DNA from: Cardinalis cardinalis | Lineage: Eukaryota; Chordata; Aves; Passeriformes; Cardinalidae | Length of the DNA: 64,000 nt | NCBI GenBank assembly: GCA_014549065.1 | Contig: JACDOX010000003.1 | Coordinates: 14,387,877 to 14,451,876 of the forward strand | Direction: 5' to 3' | Shown here: positions 24,801 through 36,100 of the stretch, one piece after another | How the letters are laid out: each line of letters opens with the position of its first letter | How positions within the stretch are numbered: position 1 is the stretch's first letter | Notes under the pieces: model-generated | What the model was told of the DNA's origin: nothing | The model's input: only the letters and a program-made list of their open reading frames with translations | The model's database searches: none | Position numbers and translations under genes: made by a program

Positions 24801-25668
24801 GCAGGTGAGAGGCGTCGTGGACGTGGTCGTGTTTGTGCACGCGGTTGTGCTCGTACTGATCGCCGCCGTCGTGCTCCGGGGCGTAATCCCACGTGGCGTC
24901 TCCCGACGTCTCGCTGATCTTCTTCTGCTTCTTCTTCTGTTTGCGCTGTTTGCGCTCGGGCTGCTCCTGCGTGGTGTTGGTGTCCGTGGCAGGCTCGTGG
25001 CTCTGCTCGGCGGGGTCGCCGTGCCCNCCGGCGTCGTGGCGCGAGTGGCGCGTGCCGTTGTGCTCGTGCCGGTGCGCGCGCGGGTGGTGCTGGTGCTGGT
25101 GCCGGCGGCTCTGGTTGTGCACGTGTTTGCCCTCCTCCTTCAGCGAGGGCACCGCCGCCTCTCTCTCGGTGTCACATTTGTGATTTCTCTTTGCAGACGC
25201 ACCGGCCGCGGTCTGGTTTTCTGAATCTGAGTGGCTGTGAGCATGGTTATGAGGATGAAAATGCTTTCCTTCCTGTACTTCCAAAGCATACAAGTGAGAA
25301 ACATGATCGTGGCCAATATCATCATGATTTATCATCACTACTTTTACCTCTCCCAAACCAAGGCTTATTAAAAGTTTTTCCAGGCCAAAAAAAGATAATC
25401 TTCCATTTTCACCATAGCGATCAAAAATCTTTTCAATGTAGTATTTTTGTTCATTTTCTGCTTCCAACGTTGAAAATTTACTGGGCATAGATTCTGTTCC
25501 TCCATTCTGGAAGTATGATTCATTTGAGATCTGATAGTCATTATGGTCGTGCACACGATCCTTTTTGGGACCGTTGTTGTGTCCATCTCCATGGCAATGA
25601 TTGCACTGATGAAAAATAAATGTCAGCAAACAAATGATGCAAAATTTTGTGTGCATGTGTACCTTCAT
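9724..25668 (-). CDS. SLC39A10: Zinc transporter ZIP10, whole coding region (9 coding exons)
   Basis: ZIP10 is a LIV-1 subfamily ZIP importer that moves zinc into the cytosol across the plasma membrane. Joining 25668-24604, 23685-23484, 19447-19278, 18323-18105, 16824-16704, 15397-15029, 13211-13131, 11432-11242 and 9882-9724 gives an uninterrupted protein of about 858 residues (human about 831). Seen in order: signal peptide (1-26), long His-rich ectodomain, prion-like domain with CPALLYQ (383-389), two membrane segments (about 424-479), a His-rich loop then TM3 (about 518-540), a second His-rich cytosolic loop, TM4 with HNFSD (707-711), TM5 with HELPHE (736-741), then TM6-TM8 and a short tail ending DIQF. 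HNFSD and HELPHE form the binuclear metal centre and are intact. All junctions are GT-AG with matching phases. Five exonic Ns leave single ambiguous residues. The N terminus MKVHMHTKFC and C terminus match the human protein closely. Confidence 0.97.
9883..11241 (-). other. SLC39A10: SLC39A10 intron 9
   Basis: A 1,359-base GT-AG intron. About 80 bases next to exon 9 are GC-rich and the rest is AT-rich. No other feature was recognised. Confidence 0.85.
11242..11432 (-). CDS. SLC39A10: SLC39A10 exon 9 (TM6 and TM7)
   Basis: The exon lies between GTCCCCGCAG and GTACGG, residues 743-806. It encodes DFAVLLKAGMTVKQAIVYNL, the TM6 stretch LLSAMMAYIGMLIGTAVG, then TLWIFAITAGMFLYVALVDM (TM7). Almost every codon ends in G or C, in sharp contrast with exons 8 and 10 and most of the introns. 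Confidence 0.96.
11433..13130 (-). other. SLC39A10: SLC39A10 intron 8
   Basis: A 1,698-base GT-AG intron. It carries the CAG/CTG repeat at 11496-11525 close to the exon 9 acceptor and a GC-rich flank of about 130 bases. Otherwise it is AT-rich with no gene seen. Confidence 0.85.
11496..11525. repeat. (TGC)10 trinucleotide repeat; (GCA)10 on the gene strand
   Basis: Ten uninterrupted TGC units. On the transcribed-sense strand of SLC39A10 this is a CAG-type repeat ending about 63 bases upstream of the exon 9 acceptor, between the likely branch region and the splice site. Repeats of this type are often length-polymorphic. Confidence 0.95.
13131..13211 (-). CDS. SLC39A10: SLC39A10 exon 8 (TM5, HELPHE motif)
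   Basis: A small 81-base exon lies between a T-rich tract ending TCTAG and the donor GTAACT, phase 1 on both sides. It encodes GAAFSAGLTGGISTSIAVF then CHELPHELG (residues 716-743). HELPHE (736-741) is the ZIP catalytic motif and is intact. The exon is too short to stand out on its own and was placed by homology and phase. Confidence 0.95.
13212..15028 (-). other. SLC39A10: SLC39A10 intron 7
   Basis: A 1,817-base GT-AG intron, very AT-rich around 14400-14700. No gene or mobile element was recognised. Confidence 0.85.
15029..15397 (-). CDS. SLC39A10: SLC39A10 exon 7 (His-rich loop and TM4 with HNFSD)
   Basis: The exon lies between GGACGCAG and GTAAGC and encodes residues 593 to the first base of 716. 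It carries SEDRLNETELTDLDGQ, a His-rich loop (KHSHHWHHKHSHHSHGHCHS) and TM4, GIANIAWMVIMGDGIHNFSD, with the metal-site His707, Asn708 and Asp711. The middle third (about 15180-15360) is GC-richer than its introns. Confidence 0.96.
15398..16703 (-). other. SLC39A10: SLC39A10 intron 6
   Basis: A 1,306-base GT-AG intron. It contains the (CAAR)n tract at 16389-16432. Nothing else was recognised. Confidence 0.85.
16389..16432. repeat. (CAAA/CAAG)n simple repeat
   Basis: Tetranucleotide units ACAA and GCAA are repeated about ten times, with a run of CAAG in the middle. Confidence 0.9.
16704..16824 (-). CDS. SLC39A10: SLC39A10 exon 6 (cytosolic loop, IGRKLSDHKLN segment)
   Basis: The exon lies between CTGTTGCAG and GTAGGC. 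It encodes residues 553 to the first base of 593, including PIGRKLSDHKLNN and DWLQLKPLAG, both conserved with human ZIP10. The N at 16800 affects residue 561. This is part of the loop between TM3 and TM4. Confidence 0.95.
16825..18104 (-). other. SLC39A10: SLC39A10 intron 5
   Basis: A 1,280-base GT-AG intron. Open frames at 16937-17472 on the plus strand have no recognisable features and are taken as chance. Confidence 0.85.
18105..18323 (-). CDS. SLC39A10: SLC39A10 exon 5 (His-rich loop and TM3)
   Basis: The exon has 73 codons between CTCCCACCAG and GTAGGT, phase 0 on both sides (residues 480-552). It opens with a dense His cluster (SHGGHNHSHHHGQGHVHEHR), the cytosolic loop after TM2, and continues with TM3 (VLKGLLALGGIYVLFIIEHC) and YKHYNKQK. 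The His part is very GC-rich and the TM part is not. Confidence 0.96.
18324..19277 (-). other. SLC39A10: SLC39A10 intron 4
   Basis: A 954-base GT-AG intron with a T run at 18509-18520. No other feature was recognised. Confidence 0.85.
19278..19447 (-). CDS. SLC39A10: SLC39A10 exon 4 (TM1 and TM2)
   Basis: The exon lies between TTCCCACAG and GTAAGT. It encodes residues 423-479: a hydrophobic stretch from CGIISITVISLLSLLGVIL, a short turn with INQWCFKF, then FLLTFLVALAVGTMSGDALL ending LLPH. These are the first two membrane segments. Phase in is 1 and phase out is 0. Confidence 0.96.
19448..23483 (-). other. SLC39A10: SLC39A10 intron 3
   Basis: A 4,036-base GT-AG intron. Open frames at 20487-20849 and 20951-21419 have no family signature. 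A moderately GC-rich stretch lies at about 20950-21400. No mobile element was recognised. Confidence 0.85.
23484..23685 (-). CDS. SLC39A10: SLC39A10 exon 3 (prion-like ectodomain with CPALLYQ)
   Basis: The acceptor TTGCTTGCAG precedes CLNATQL and the donor GTAGGT follows ACAGGTGCATCAG, leaving phase 1. It encodes residues 356 to the first base of 423. A likely N-glycosylation site (NAT, 358-360), the LIV-1 signature CPALLYQ (383-389) and the paired Cys of RRLC (395) are present. ZIP6 and ZIP10 share this domain with prion proteins, which are thought to descend from this family. One N at 23662 affects residue 363, expected Leu. Confidence 0.96.
23686..24603 (-). other. SLC39A10: SLC39A10 intron 2
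   Basis: A 918-base GT-AG intron containing a perfect 15-bp inverted repeat at 24430-24471. Confidence 0.85.
24430..24471. repeat. Perfect 15-bp inverted repeat (hairpin) in intron 2
   Basis: AGCTTTCTGAGATAC is followed after 12 bases by its exact reverse complement, GTATCTCAGAAAGCT. It can fold as a hairpin in RNA or as a cruciform. No known RNA gene was recognised. Confidence 0.9.
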
Positions 25669-25677
25669 CTCTGTTTC
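24604..25677 (-). CDS. SLC39A10: SLC39A10 exon 2 (first coding exon: signal peptide and His-rich ectodomain)
   Basis: The exon starts after TTTCTTGTAG with nine 5' UTR bases (GAAACAGAG), then the ATG at 25668-25666. It encodes residues 1-355 and ends in phase 0 at GAG before GTGAGT. Residues 1-26 form a signal peptide. An EF-hand-like YIEKIFDRYGENGRLSFFGL segment follows, and from about residue 115 onward the chain is dense in His, Asp and Glu, a presumed extracellular zinc-binding region. The first third is AT-rich; roughly 24650-25210 is strongly GC-rich. Ns at 24676 and 25027 leave two residues unknown. This block accounts for most of the extra length over human ZIP10. Confidence 0.96.
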
Positions 25678-27103
25678 CTACAAGAAACACAAAGGGATGC
25701 ACTTAGCTGCAAAGTAATCTCAATGTCAATTTATATGGCCTATCAGTTTGGTACTTATGCCCACTGAATCACTCACAAAGCTTTTTAGATATTGGCAGTA
25801 AAAGAATAGCAATTGCAGTACTTTTACTGCAGAAATTGTGTTAATGTACTTTTCTTATCCAACAGTGAGACAGACTGTGTATTTTAGAGACGTGGTTTTA
25901 CAAACCATACTGACAGGAGGTGATGATAAGAAAAAGATTAACAACATTTACAGTCAGTCATATCAGAATATTTTTGTGCATATTTTCAGAGGCATCTATA
26001 CTTATGATAACCTATAATATTGAAAATCCTGATAAAACACAAGCTACGAAAGAATGAAAATTATTTTAAAATAACAATGCTGTAATTTCCTGTTCACAGG
26101 GGTGACAGGCAGATAATACAGCTGAAAACCCACACACCATTTGTTCTCTTTTTGTGCTGCTGAAATGCCTCCACTAAACACACACTGCACAATTCCCTGT
26201 TTTGTAATAATCCATTATCAATGCACAAATAAGCTGCCATTAACTAACTTCAATGTATTGCTTATATGTTCATATTTTTAGTACTTTTCACTTACATTGG
26301 TTTACTGACTTCAAAGATCTATGTGGACAGCCATTTAGAAGTAGGGTTATATGGAAAACATCTGCTTATGCAACTCAAAAAATACTGTTAATGCTGACAA
26401 CTGTTGAGCTGAAAGCACTTAGTGCTGATTTTTAGAAATTATATCATTNGGACAATGTGGTTTTCAATTTAGTGTTACATGTAAAAAACTTACAATTCAA
26501 CGCCAAGTTATGAAGGAGACACTGCAAAAGCTTTTCTTGTGTTCAGAACTGAAAACAAGCCACCATTTTACCCTGCAGCAAATGCAGGAATGTGAGGGGA
26601 CAGGACACAGGCCAGCTGGGCTTTAAGCTCTTACCACTGCCAGGTTTTAGTTCCTGATGTGCACCTTGACTCGAGCTGCCACTGGCCCTCCATCCCCAGA
26701 CACGAGTGACCTGCATCCTAAAGTGCCACTGACTCTCACATGGGACAGGAGAAATTTGGTTGTCCTTCCCAAGCCCCCACAGCTGCTCACCAAAATGTGC
26801 TTTGTGAAACCGGCCAGGAAAGTGCTCTGCAGCAAACTACAAACATTTGAAGTCCATCTTACTTTCCCAAAATATCTGCTGGAAGCTCCTATACTTGTAA
26901 CAGGCTGGCAGAGAAAAGGAAGGACCTGCCTTCTAAGGACTTTATATGGCAAATAAACGTGTCAACACAGAAGACTGGGGAAAACTTTTCTCTTGTTAAT
27001 CTCTACAAATCCAAAAGATGAAAATTTACTTTTTCACTGGAACGTCAAAAACTTACAAATTTTCTTTAAAAAGCAAAACTCTTTTGCAATGCTGTCCCAT
27101 TTA

Positions 27104-27141
27104 AAAACATAAGCCCAGAAGGGTATCTGGGCTTATGTTTT
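27104..27141. repeat. Perfect 15-bp inverted repeat (hairpin) in intron 1
   Basis: AAAACATAAGCCCAG and its exact reverse complement are separated by 8 bases. It is capable of forming a stable stem-loop. It is not recognised as a known RNA. Confidence 0.9.
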
Positions 27142-27392
27142 CAAATGTAAAATGTATCTGCATCAAAATTGATTCCATGGATATCAGATAGGTCAATGGC
27201 TACTCATTGTACACTAGTGGCTCATTTTTATAAACAACTGGTCAATTATCAGTCTGGAATAATCATAATTTATCTCCAGTTCAGTCCCCTACATTCCAGT
27301 TACTGATTCCAGGGCTGTGATAAACTTTTTCAAGTAGTTCAGCATGGTAAGTTCACCCCCAAAACTTATTGAAATATTATTCTCATATATTA

Positions 27393-27407
27393 ATATATAT
27401 ATATATA
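27393..27407. repeat. Short (AT)n microsatellite
   Basis: About seven AT units lie within AT-rich intron sequence. Confidence 0.85.
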
Positions 27408-30108
27408 AAGTAATACTACTTTTGTAGGTAAGAAACCTTTCCTCCCCCTTTGCCACATACTGTTAATACAATCAGAACAAGCAAAGTTAAATTATTCTCA
27501 TTTAAGTAAGCATGATCCAGTCTAAAATATCTCTACCAGGAAATTCATGACTAAAGCATGCTCATAATCCTTTTCACAACCTCATGATCTTTTCCATGTG
27601 ACTGTCTCATACAATACTACTAATACATTACTTGGAAACTTTAGTCATGCATCCCTAAGTGTGGTGTTTAGCTTTGAATGGTACCTTTTCTCCATGCCCT
27701 AGTGGTTAAAATAGTTTGTAACCNATGACTGTGTCTCATTGCTGAAGAGCTGAGCAGTCTCAGAGCAGTTTCCAAATCAATTACTTGTCTGTTTTCAGTT
27801 CAAACAGTAATAACCCTAGCACAGTATTTTTGATCTTCTATTGTATAATATTATGTATCTTCTATTGCATATCTTGCTATGGAACAGATACTTAAAAAAC
27901 AAATTTTCCCATAATAAAAAGTTTCCAAAAGAACAACCAGAAAGAATTAATTCTTTTCCTTTTTAAACGAGCTTCATTATTCTCTAGGCAACTGTAAATA
28001 CCTGTCATGTTTAACCTGTCAGGCAGCACTCGTGTGTANAACACTGGAAAGCTGAAGTCCAAGTTCTGTACACTTCAGTGGCACAAAATTGTGTATAGCT
28101 GATCTCATTATAGGAATATTAAGACTCTCAAATCCCCCAAGAGAATATGCAAGGGCAGCCTGAGGACAAGGCTACAGCAAAGTTGAAAAAGACTCTGCCT
28201 ATTACTGCTGTCAGCCTTTGCCTGATTATGTTCAGTGTTTGAGTCCCTGCTGCCTGCCCTCCACAGCTCTCAGGGGCAGGAGCGTGATCCCNGCACAGGA
28301 GGGAAAACAGCTCCGAGCTGTGGGGCAGTGAAANACAGCACCCCTAAAGGGCAGGGCTGGACTAACAGCACCTGCTGCACCTCCCTGAGCTGCAGGGAGA
28401 ACAAGCAGAGTCCTTCTGACACCTCAGGCAGCGGGACAGCCCGCCCAAGCCAAGCTCCGCAATTAGAACGGAACGTGTGCAGGGGGCAGAGATGAAGTGT
28501 GTCCCACCAGAGGGCATTTCAGAAANGCACACGATGCTGCCCAGGGCACCCATCCCCTCCCCACACAGCAGTGCAAGAGATCATCCCCAGCAAACGGAGA
28601 ACCGATTGGACTTCCACACACACAGAGCCTTCAGGTGCAAGCACATGGGCAGTGCCATGGAGAACTCAGCAAATCTCTGTGCAACCACTGTCTGCCTAGC
28701 GTGTTTCAGCTACCTAAGCAAAGGCACCTGTGATCAGAGTTGGGTTTGGTTTTGTTTCTTCTAAAAATCTTTCTTTCATTCAATGTCCCCTGGATTTCTG
28801 AAATTTATCCATAGTGTTTACTATCTATTTCAACTGTTCTTTTTACATAGCACTTTATGCCTTAAAGCCTGGAATATNATTTGTGGAGACATCTTTGTTT
28901 ATTTATCACTGACTGTTTCACTGAGACTAGAAAACTAGTTCAAGAGTTAGGCTTTACTTTGAAACAACAAACTTGGATTCAAATAATGCAGTCATACAAA
29001 ATCCAAANTCAAATGAAAGCCACATCTGTTATTCCAGCACTTGCAGCCCACGCAGTACAGCATTTTTTCTGTGTACAATGCTGACAAGAATATTTTAAGT
29101 GCCCAACTTTCTTCCCCCTAACCCTTTTTGTTGTGTACTCCCAACAATTTTAATAACCTGAAATATTTATAATGTAAATGCACAGATTTCTTCCCTTCCC
29201 ACGCTCCTTCCCAAGTAATTTCAGTTTCACTCCCTTGTTGTTCAACTTTCTTATCCTTGTTTTCTCTGAAGAATGTTCTGCTCATCTACAAAAAACACCT
29301 CTGACTCCTCTAAGTTACTCAGCTTGAATGCCACAGAGAGTGAAGTGCCTTAGCAAGATTTCATGGGCACCTACGAGTTCCACACCAAACACATGCTCCA
29401 GCTACGCCAAGAGAGAACCCAGAGAGACAAGAGGTGCTAAAAATAAGGACAAAGCAATATTCTTACCAAACTAAGGCATTCTCACTGTGAGGCACTGCAA
29501 GTTCAGCACTTGTGCAATTCATTTCTATTAGGAACTTCTCAGAGTAACAGCTCTATGAGAAATGCCATTTTCTTAAAAAGAGAAATATTACTTGAAATAA
29601 TTATTGACTACACAAAGACAGTTTTTCTTACAAGTCCTAGAAATTTAGCAGTTTTTCTATACTGCAGGTATTCACTCCAATGTATGTGCAGGAGAGATGT
29701 TTGCAGCTTCCCCCCCATCCTGAATAGTGCAATACTTCATAAAAATATTCAGTTAAAAAAAAAAGGCTGGAATCTGAAAATCCAAATGAACCTACTCTAT
29801 ATNTTTTAAATTTCACATTTTTAACAAATACTAGAATACAAAATCCTATTAATCTAGCACAGATTTTTAAGGTAAGTTTTTAAAAAAAATTAATGTGAAA
29901 TTAATATATTGTTGTTACTGAAAGACATTTTAAGAAAGCCATAAACACATTTTAACNAAATAACAATCTGGTTTTGTTTTATCAGTCTTAAGCCAACAGC
30001 AGCTTCTGCTAACAGCAACAGGAAAACATGCTACAGATCAATAAAAGTTAAAATTAACCATTTCTAACTTCAGTTCTCACCCATCTCCTGTACTTTCTTC
30101 CTTCTTCA

Positions 30109-30167
30109 ATTTCAGTGAAACACGTTTGTGGATTTCAGTGAAACAGGTTTGTGGATTTCAGTGAACC
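30109..30167. repeat. 23-bp tandem repeat, about 2.5 copies
   Basis: Two 23-bp units that differ at one base (ATTTCAGTGAAACACG and ATTTCAGTGAAACAGG, each followed by TTTGTGG) are followed by a 13-base partial third unit. Confidence 0.92.
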
Positions 30168-33100
30168 TCATTCATTTGAAAACCTATAGCCCAGTAGGAG
30201 GGGCACTTTGTAAGAACAGAGCATTAACTAACTGATCCAAGCCCTGTTTGCCAGGTTAATACCAGATAAGACTTACAGAGTACAGAAAGCATTTATACAT
30301 AACTGAACATACCATGAATACTCCCTAAAAATCTGAACTGTGAAGTATTTGAAAAGCCAAGTCCCAGGCATAATAAAATGATCTTGAACTAATACAGTAG
30401 TAATCTAGCAGCTCAGTTATCCAGAAAGGAGCATTTATTCTGAACATAAGAAAACTGGAGGGAGAGCTTTCTTCAAAGGGTCAGTAAGAAATTGCTGAGT
30501 ACGGGATCCTTCTCAGAGCTCAAGATAATATGAAAACTTCAGAATACTTGGAAGTTCTGTAAGTACTAGTTCTGCTCACCAAGGATTAATTTGCAGTCTT
30601 TCATATAGGAATTGGATGTAGTCCATGAAACACCTATTAATGCACAGAATTTATAACAGAGCCAATTTGCTTTTGTGCCAGTATTCTGTATTGAACATAC
30701 TGTTCCATTAGATCCTATTAAGATACCAACCAGCACTTGTAAGATTGAAATACTTAAAAACATAAACCAGTTACAGCTGCATTTTAATACTTCATTTTTC
30801 TTCTGAAAGTAAGCAAATTGTTTTGGTTACAACCAAAGCTGAAGTTCAACAAATATTTTAAGATGGTGTTGCACTTAAAGGAGCAGTGCTGCCCTCCCCC
30901 ACTGCTTCACTCTCTCNTTCCCATGCCCACAAAACCATTTTTGGACACCAGCACATTTGTTTGCTGATCTGTTCACTGTGCAGCTGTANAACTAGATTCT
31001 GCTGAAAAAAAAGCCTAGAAAAAGAAAAAAAAATTATTTTCATGACAGATTACTTTTGCTATCTGGCTTACTGTACAGCTGCACAAACACCACAGTCCAC
31101 ACACAAAAAAGAGCCACCCAGCTTTAGATGGGAGCACCAGTTACTGATCTGGTTGATCTGCAGTCTAACAGAACATTCTGACAGAGCACAAACTAAAACA
31201 AATGGCCACCTCAAAATGCATTCAAATAACATTGTAACTTATTTCCTATTGAAAGCCATTTGAAAATAATTTCTCCAACTTTCCTTTCAGAATAGAATAT
31301 AACAATATTTCTAATAAAGTATTAAAACCAGCTGCAGTACTTCTATTTTCTCATAACTTACACCACTATAACTACTTCATCCTTGCACCACATTGTAGTA
31401 TTTGTGGTATGTTAGAAGGCATAAAAGGCAAGTCTTTGATGAGTGTTTAATACCTATATCTTTATAATAAACCTCTCTTCATCACTGCTACAATCAGAAA
31501 AGGAATTATGCATGCCTACTGCTAAGCCAATGGCTTATCTCAGTTGAAAAAAACCAGGAAAATGAATTTAGAAAAGCTGTCAATTATGGAAGTCCACTCA
31601 AACATGAGACTAAAGCAAACTTTTACATATGCTACGCCAAGTTAGTGCCCAAGTTNGTGATTGTGAAGGCCATTCCTAGAATGAAGAGGTTTCAAATTAT
31701 ATACCATTGAATCAAATCTGTATTTTTAAATAAGGGATTTAGTTAATGAACCAACATCACAGACTTTTCTAAGGTGCTCCACCAACAAGCCACTCAAATT
31801 CTTCTTAGCAAAGTTATTCAGTCAAGAGAACAAACCCGAACTGTTACTCTTAGCAGGCAGCTACTGGAACCATTGACATCTTGAGTTAGTGAGCTCCCAA
31901 ATGTGTCTTTGTTCAGTAATTGTGGGAGACAAAGGAGTTTGTGAAGGTGTCTTGGCAGATTCAGAAGTAACACTTAACCAGTCTGACGCAGGAATAAAAT
32001 AGCAGTACATATTTCAGCAGGCAAATCCACCAACAAAATACCCAGCTGAACCACTTAGTGTCATTTTCATCACATTCCAGGTGAGACCTCAACAGAATTC
32101 GTGCCATTTCCCTGCCATCATTTATTTTAACCAGGATTATTCTGAAAGATCTACCTGGCTACTCATTACAGGTTTGTGTGGTGATGGAGGCAACCATTCG
32201 AACTGATACAAATACTGACTGGCTTTAAAAATCACTCACCACGAACAATAAACCTTTCTTAACAAGGTATTAGCTCAGAAAGGACACAAGTTTAAGATGA
32301 AATAATGTAAACACAGAATTCAATATCCAATATTACTCTTAGTGCAAGATTAGAGACAGAAGAGGGGCAAGAAGCACAATATTCCTGGTAATATGTGAGG
32401 CAGAAATATTAAGGGTCTGGCATTGCTTATTATCAAGGAAAGTAAAACTGAAGNAAACTGTAACGGCATGTCCAGAATAAAAACCTGCAGAGCATGTGAG
32501 GCATCATTTTGGTATTTCACTCCTATTCAATCACTGCTTGATTAAATTAAAGGAACTCCTGTGTGACACTTTTCATAGGATATGGGCAAAACTCAGCAAA
32601 AAATGTGGGGTTTTCCCATTGCAGAGATACATGCCTTTTAAGCGTAGAACAATGTACTCCTCTAGGTGTTTCACTATGAGAATATTTTGTTTATAAAATA
32701 TAATTAATCCTTTGTCTTTGCTGATTTACTGTAATCAATTAAGCTACAGTAATGGAGAAAATTCCAGTAAATTACTTTATCTATAGAATTTCTCAGNATG
32801 TTCCACAAATAAGTGGCAATTTGCCTTTCTCTACTTTGTTTTGATAACTCAACAACAGTACAATACAAGGCAAAGTATAATCTTAAAAGACTGGGAAAGT
32901 ATGTTACATCACTCAGTGTAACTGTTTACTGCAATTAATTTGAATCACAGTGCTTGATACAAGGGAAACAACAATAATTTGCTATACTTGCTGCATTGTT
33001 ATTAAAGCACCTCATTTTCATCTCTTCTTTCAGGAGTCAGCATTAACCCCTCACATTCCTCTCCCTACTACTGAACATACATAGTGTAAGAATTTTTGCC

Positions 33101-36100
33101 TAAAGCCACCAAAAATGAACTTCTGTGACTCTGTATCACACTCTGCAAGACACAGATGGATAAATTCAGACTACACACTTTAGAGAACTCAATCTCTTAT
33201 CTGGAGTACAAAAACAGCAAAACAGCAACTCAGTGGAAAAAATAACCAGTTATGGGCATAATACAATGAAAAGCAAAATTTTGTATATACATCCTGCTGC
33301 AGCAACTGAGTATTTATTTACTGAATGTATAGTCTGGGAGCAAGTGGACCCTGCTAATATAATGCAATGCCTCTGTTGGACAATTGCCTCAAAGCACAGT
33401 TCAGAACAGCAAGGATGGAAATCTATTCTGTTTATGTATTGTAGCAGACATCAAATAAATAGGAATATTTTATATTTAGATTAAAAACCTAGTGTTACAA
33501 GGCAACCACATTATTTTGAAACAGATACTGTCTTCTAGAGACAGATGTTCAGGTCAGCACAAAAAATAGCTTCTATATTCTGCAAACAGCATGAGACAAT
33601 ATATATGGCCTATATGATACCGTTTGCATTTAATGGAATCAAAGTGCTCGTCAGGGTAGTGGAGCCCTGGTGGAAAGAGGCCTTCCTTGACAGGAATGGC
33701 TACAGAAACTGCACAGAGCCCTGGGAAGTAATGCAACCATCATGTGGAACACAGAGTGCAATCTGCTACCTGCAGTGAAGCAGCTTTTCTGGACTGCTCT
33801 GTACAAGATATGAATGAAGCAGGACTGAGAAGCAGCCCTGGCTCGCTGCTCCCCCTTGCAGGAACACTCACTTGGGACATTACTAGGGATTGAACTCAGC
33901 TGCCAGCTGTACAAATGACATATGGCTATCATGAGCAATCCTAGATGGAATTCTGTGCTACTCAATCCTATTTAAAATGCAAATCAATATTAACAAAGAT
34001 ATTGCTCAAAAAAATCCATAAAAAGAATCATGTTGAACAATGTCTACTGAGACTACCTTGAGGATTACATACACTTTTCCTTTGTTTTTCTTTGATGCTC
34101 CAATCTCAGTATGGTTGCATGCTATTATCAGCAATTAGTTTGGTTAAAGGGTAACTATTTATAGATATCAGATCACCAGGTGTAAATAATTTATCATGTA
34201 CAGTTATCTTTGAGAATTCAAGGTATTTTTTTTGTCCATTAATAATCATCATCCTAAGGAGGTATTTATGAATGTAGTGCAAGTCAGGTAATCTAGATAT
34301 CTGCNTCTTTACATATAAATTGTATGAAAACCCCTGCCTGGAATTCATGTTGGATTACAGTGGTCTTTACCAGGACCTGCAATTGGTAACTATTTCTAAA
34401 GCATTTATAACCTACACGCAGAAACACTGCACAAAGCCTCTGTTTATTGTATTTACAATTTTATGCAAATTCTGCATGAAACTTTTTTCACACATTCTTA
34501 ACCTGAAGAGCATTTTATCTCACATATGCATTTTATCTTATCTGACTAACCACAGTGCAGATTGATGACTTTCAGACATGATGAGTTAGACAGCAGCTTC
34601 CAGTATTACAAAGACTTTCTCCCAAAGCTAGATTGGTTCAGCTACCTCAGTGACTTCAGAACTGTCTTCATCACTTAAGGTATTATTCAGACTTATTCAC
34701 ACTTAATTCAGAATTGTGCTTATCACTTAAGCACCAAATCGAATGCTTATACAATTTCCTGTGCCTCTTAACAGTCCAGAAACTCTGGAGATTTAAGNCC
34801 TCTGTTAATATTCCACATTTTGTACACATTTTTGTGCTACTTCGTTTAACACTGACTTACGACTGTCAACACAGAACAAAAAGAGGGGCAGGTTTCTCTC
34901 ACAGACTTCATGATGCTACAAAGAAGGTGACAGCCAGATGAGAATGAAGCTCCTGGTCACTGAGAGAGAAAGGCCAACAGCTGAGTCATTCCTGCTCTGC
35001 AGCAATGGAAAAAGCAGCCAAGAAATGGANAGAGAGATGAGGCAGCACAATGTGAGAGGAGAACATTTCCAGTCTAATGAATCATGGCCCCCAGCATGGG
35101 TACAACACCCTACATGTATTTCCAACATCCCCTTCTTCTCAGAAGCTTTTCAGACTGACATCAGCAAACCATCATCTTCCAAGTCTTTTATGCTGCTTTC
35201 CAGCTTTCTGGGTATTAAAACCTGTACAGACTTTGCACTATCACAAGAGGTAATGAAAGTGACTTCAAACAATTATTCTTTAGCTTCTTTACTCCTCAGA
35301 NTTTTATTACATCCAAAGAGCCTGGAGCAATGGCACTGACTCAACAGCACTAAAAGACTGTGAATAGGGGGACTGACACAGCATATACCTTTCTCTCCTT
35401 TAGGAGGTTACACCGTGGCAGGACATGGTTTCCAGCATTTCAATCAGTTTTTGAAATTTAGAAAAAAAAAGGTTTTATTAGCTTTGCCTAAGTGGTACAC
35501 ATTTCCTTACCAGACCTTATTCGGTGTATTTCAAGTAATATCTCAGCTGTAATTAAAGAATGATGTAAGAGCAGTCTTAATTCTTTCTGCATTAAGTGTT
35601 ACTTCAGGCCTTTATCAGTAAGATAAAATTACTAGTTTCATTTAAGATAACTTCAGTAGCCCACCCCCAAAGATAATACTTTTCAGATGATAGAACTGTT
35701 TTAAACAATTGCTCTCTAAATTAAGTTGGACTCCCACAGTAAACCAGGAAGTTATACAGATTTTCTTCACATTAGAATAGAAATTGCTTCCCGAAAGGCA
35801 TAAATTCTCCTAAGGAACTCACCCTGCACCTNAAGCTCATTCCTGTGAAAAAATACCTGCCCGAGGAACAGAACTGCCATTAAACTTTCCTTCTCTGAAA
35901 CTTCTACTGGCATTTTTAAATGTGTTACAAAAAGTTAAGAGAATTTGACAATTCTGAAAACATCCTAAAAAACAATATGCTGTGAAATACCAAGGTTTCT
36001 GACATCGTTCATCATCAAACTGAGAAGAAAATGGGATGAGGTTTTCTCATTCTGGTGTAATTTTCATTGCTGACACATGCAGTTATGTTTGTCCATCAGT

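Noticed and set aside
24538..25224. 228-codon plus-strand frame, Val/Leu/Ala-rich
   Set aside because: It is the exact antisense of the His-rich ZIP10 exon 2; His codons (CAC/CAT) read backwards as Val/Met codons.
26647..26956. Overlapping frames of about 100 codons on both strands in ZIP10 intron 1
   Set aside because: They are mirror frames with no family signature. Both strands being open together points to local composition rather than coding.
28230..28640. GC-richer patch in intron 1 considered as an alternative first exon or small gene
   Set aside because: It has few CpGs, no TATA box or initiator context, no clear donor joined to an open frame and no recognisable protein.
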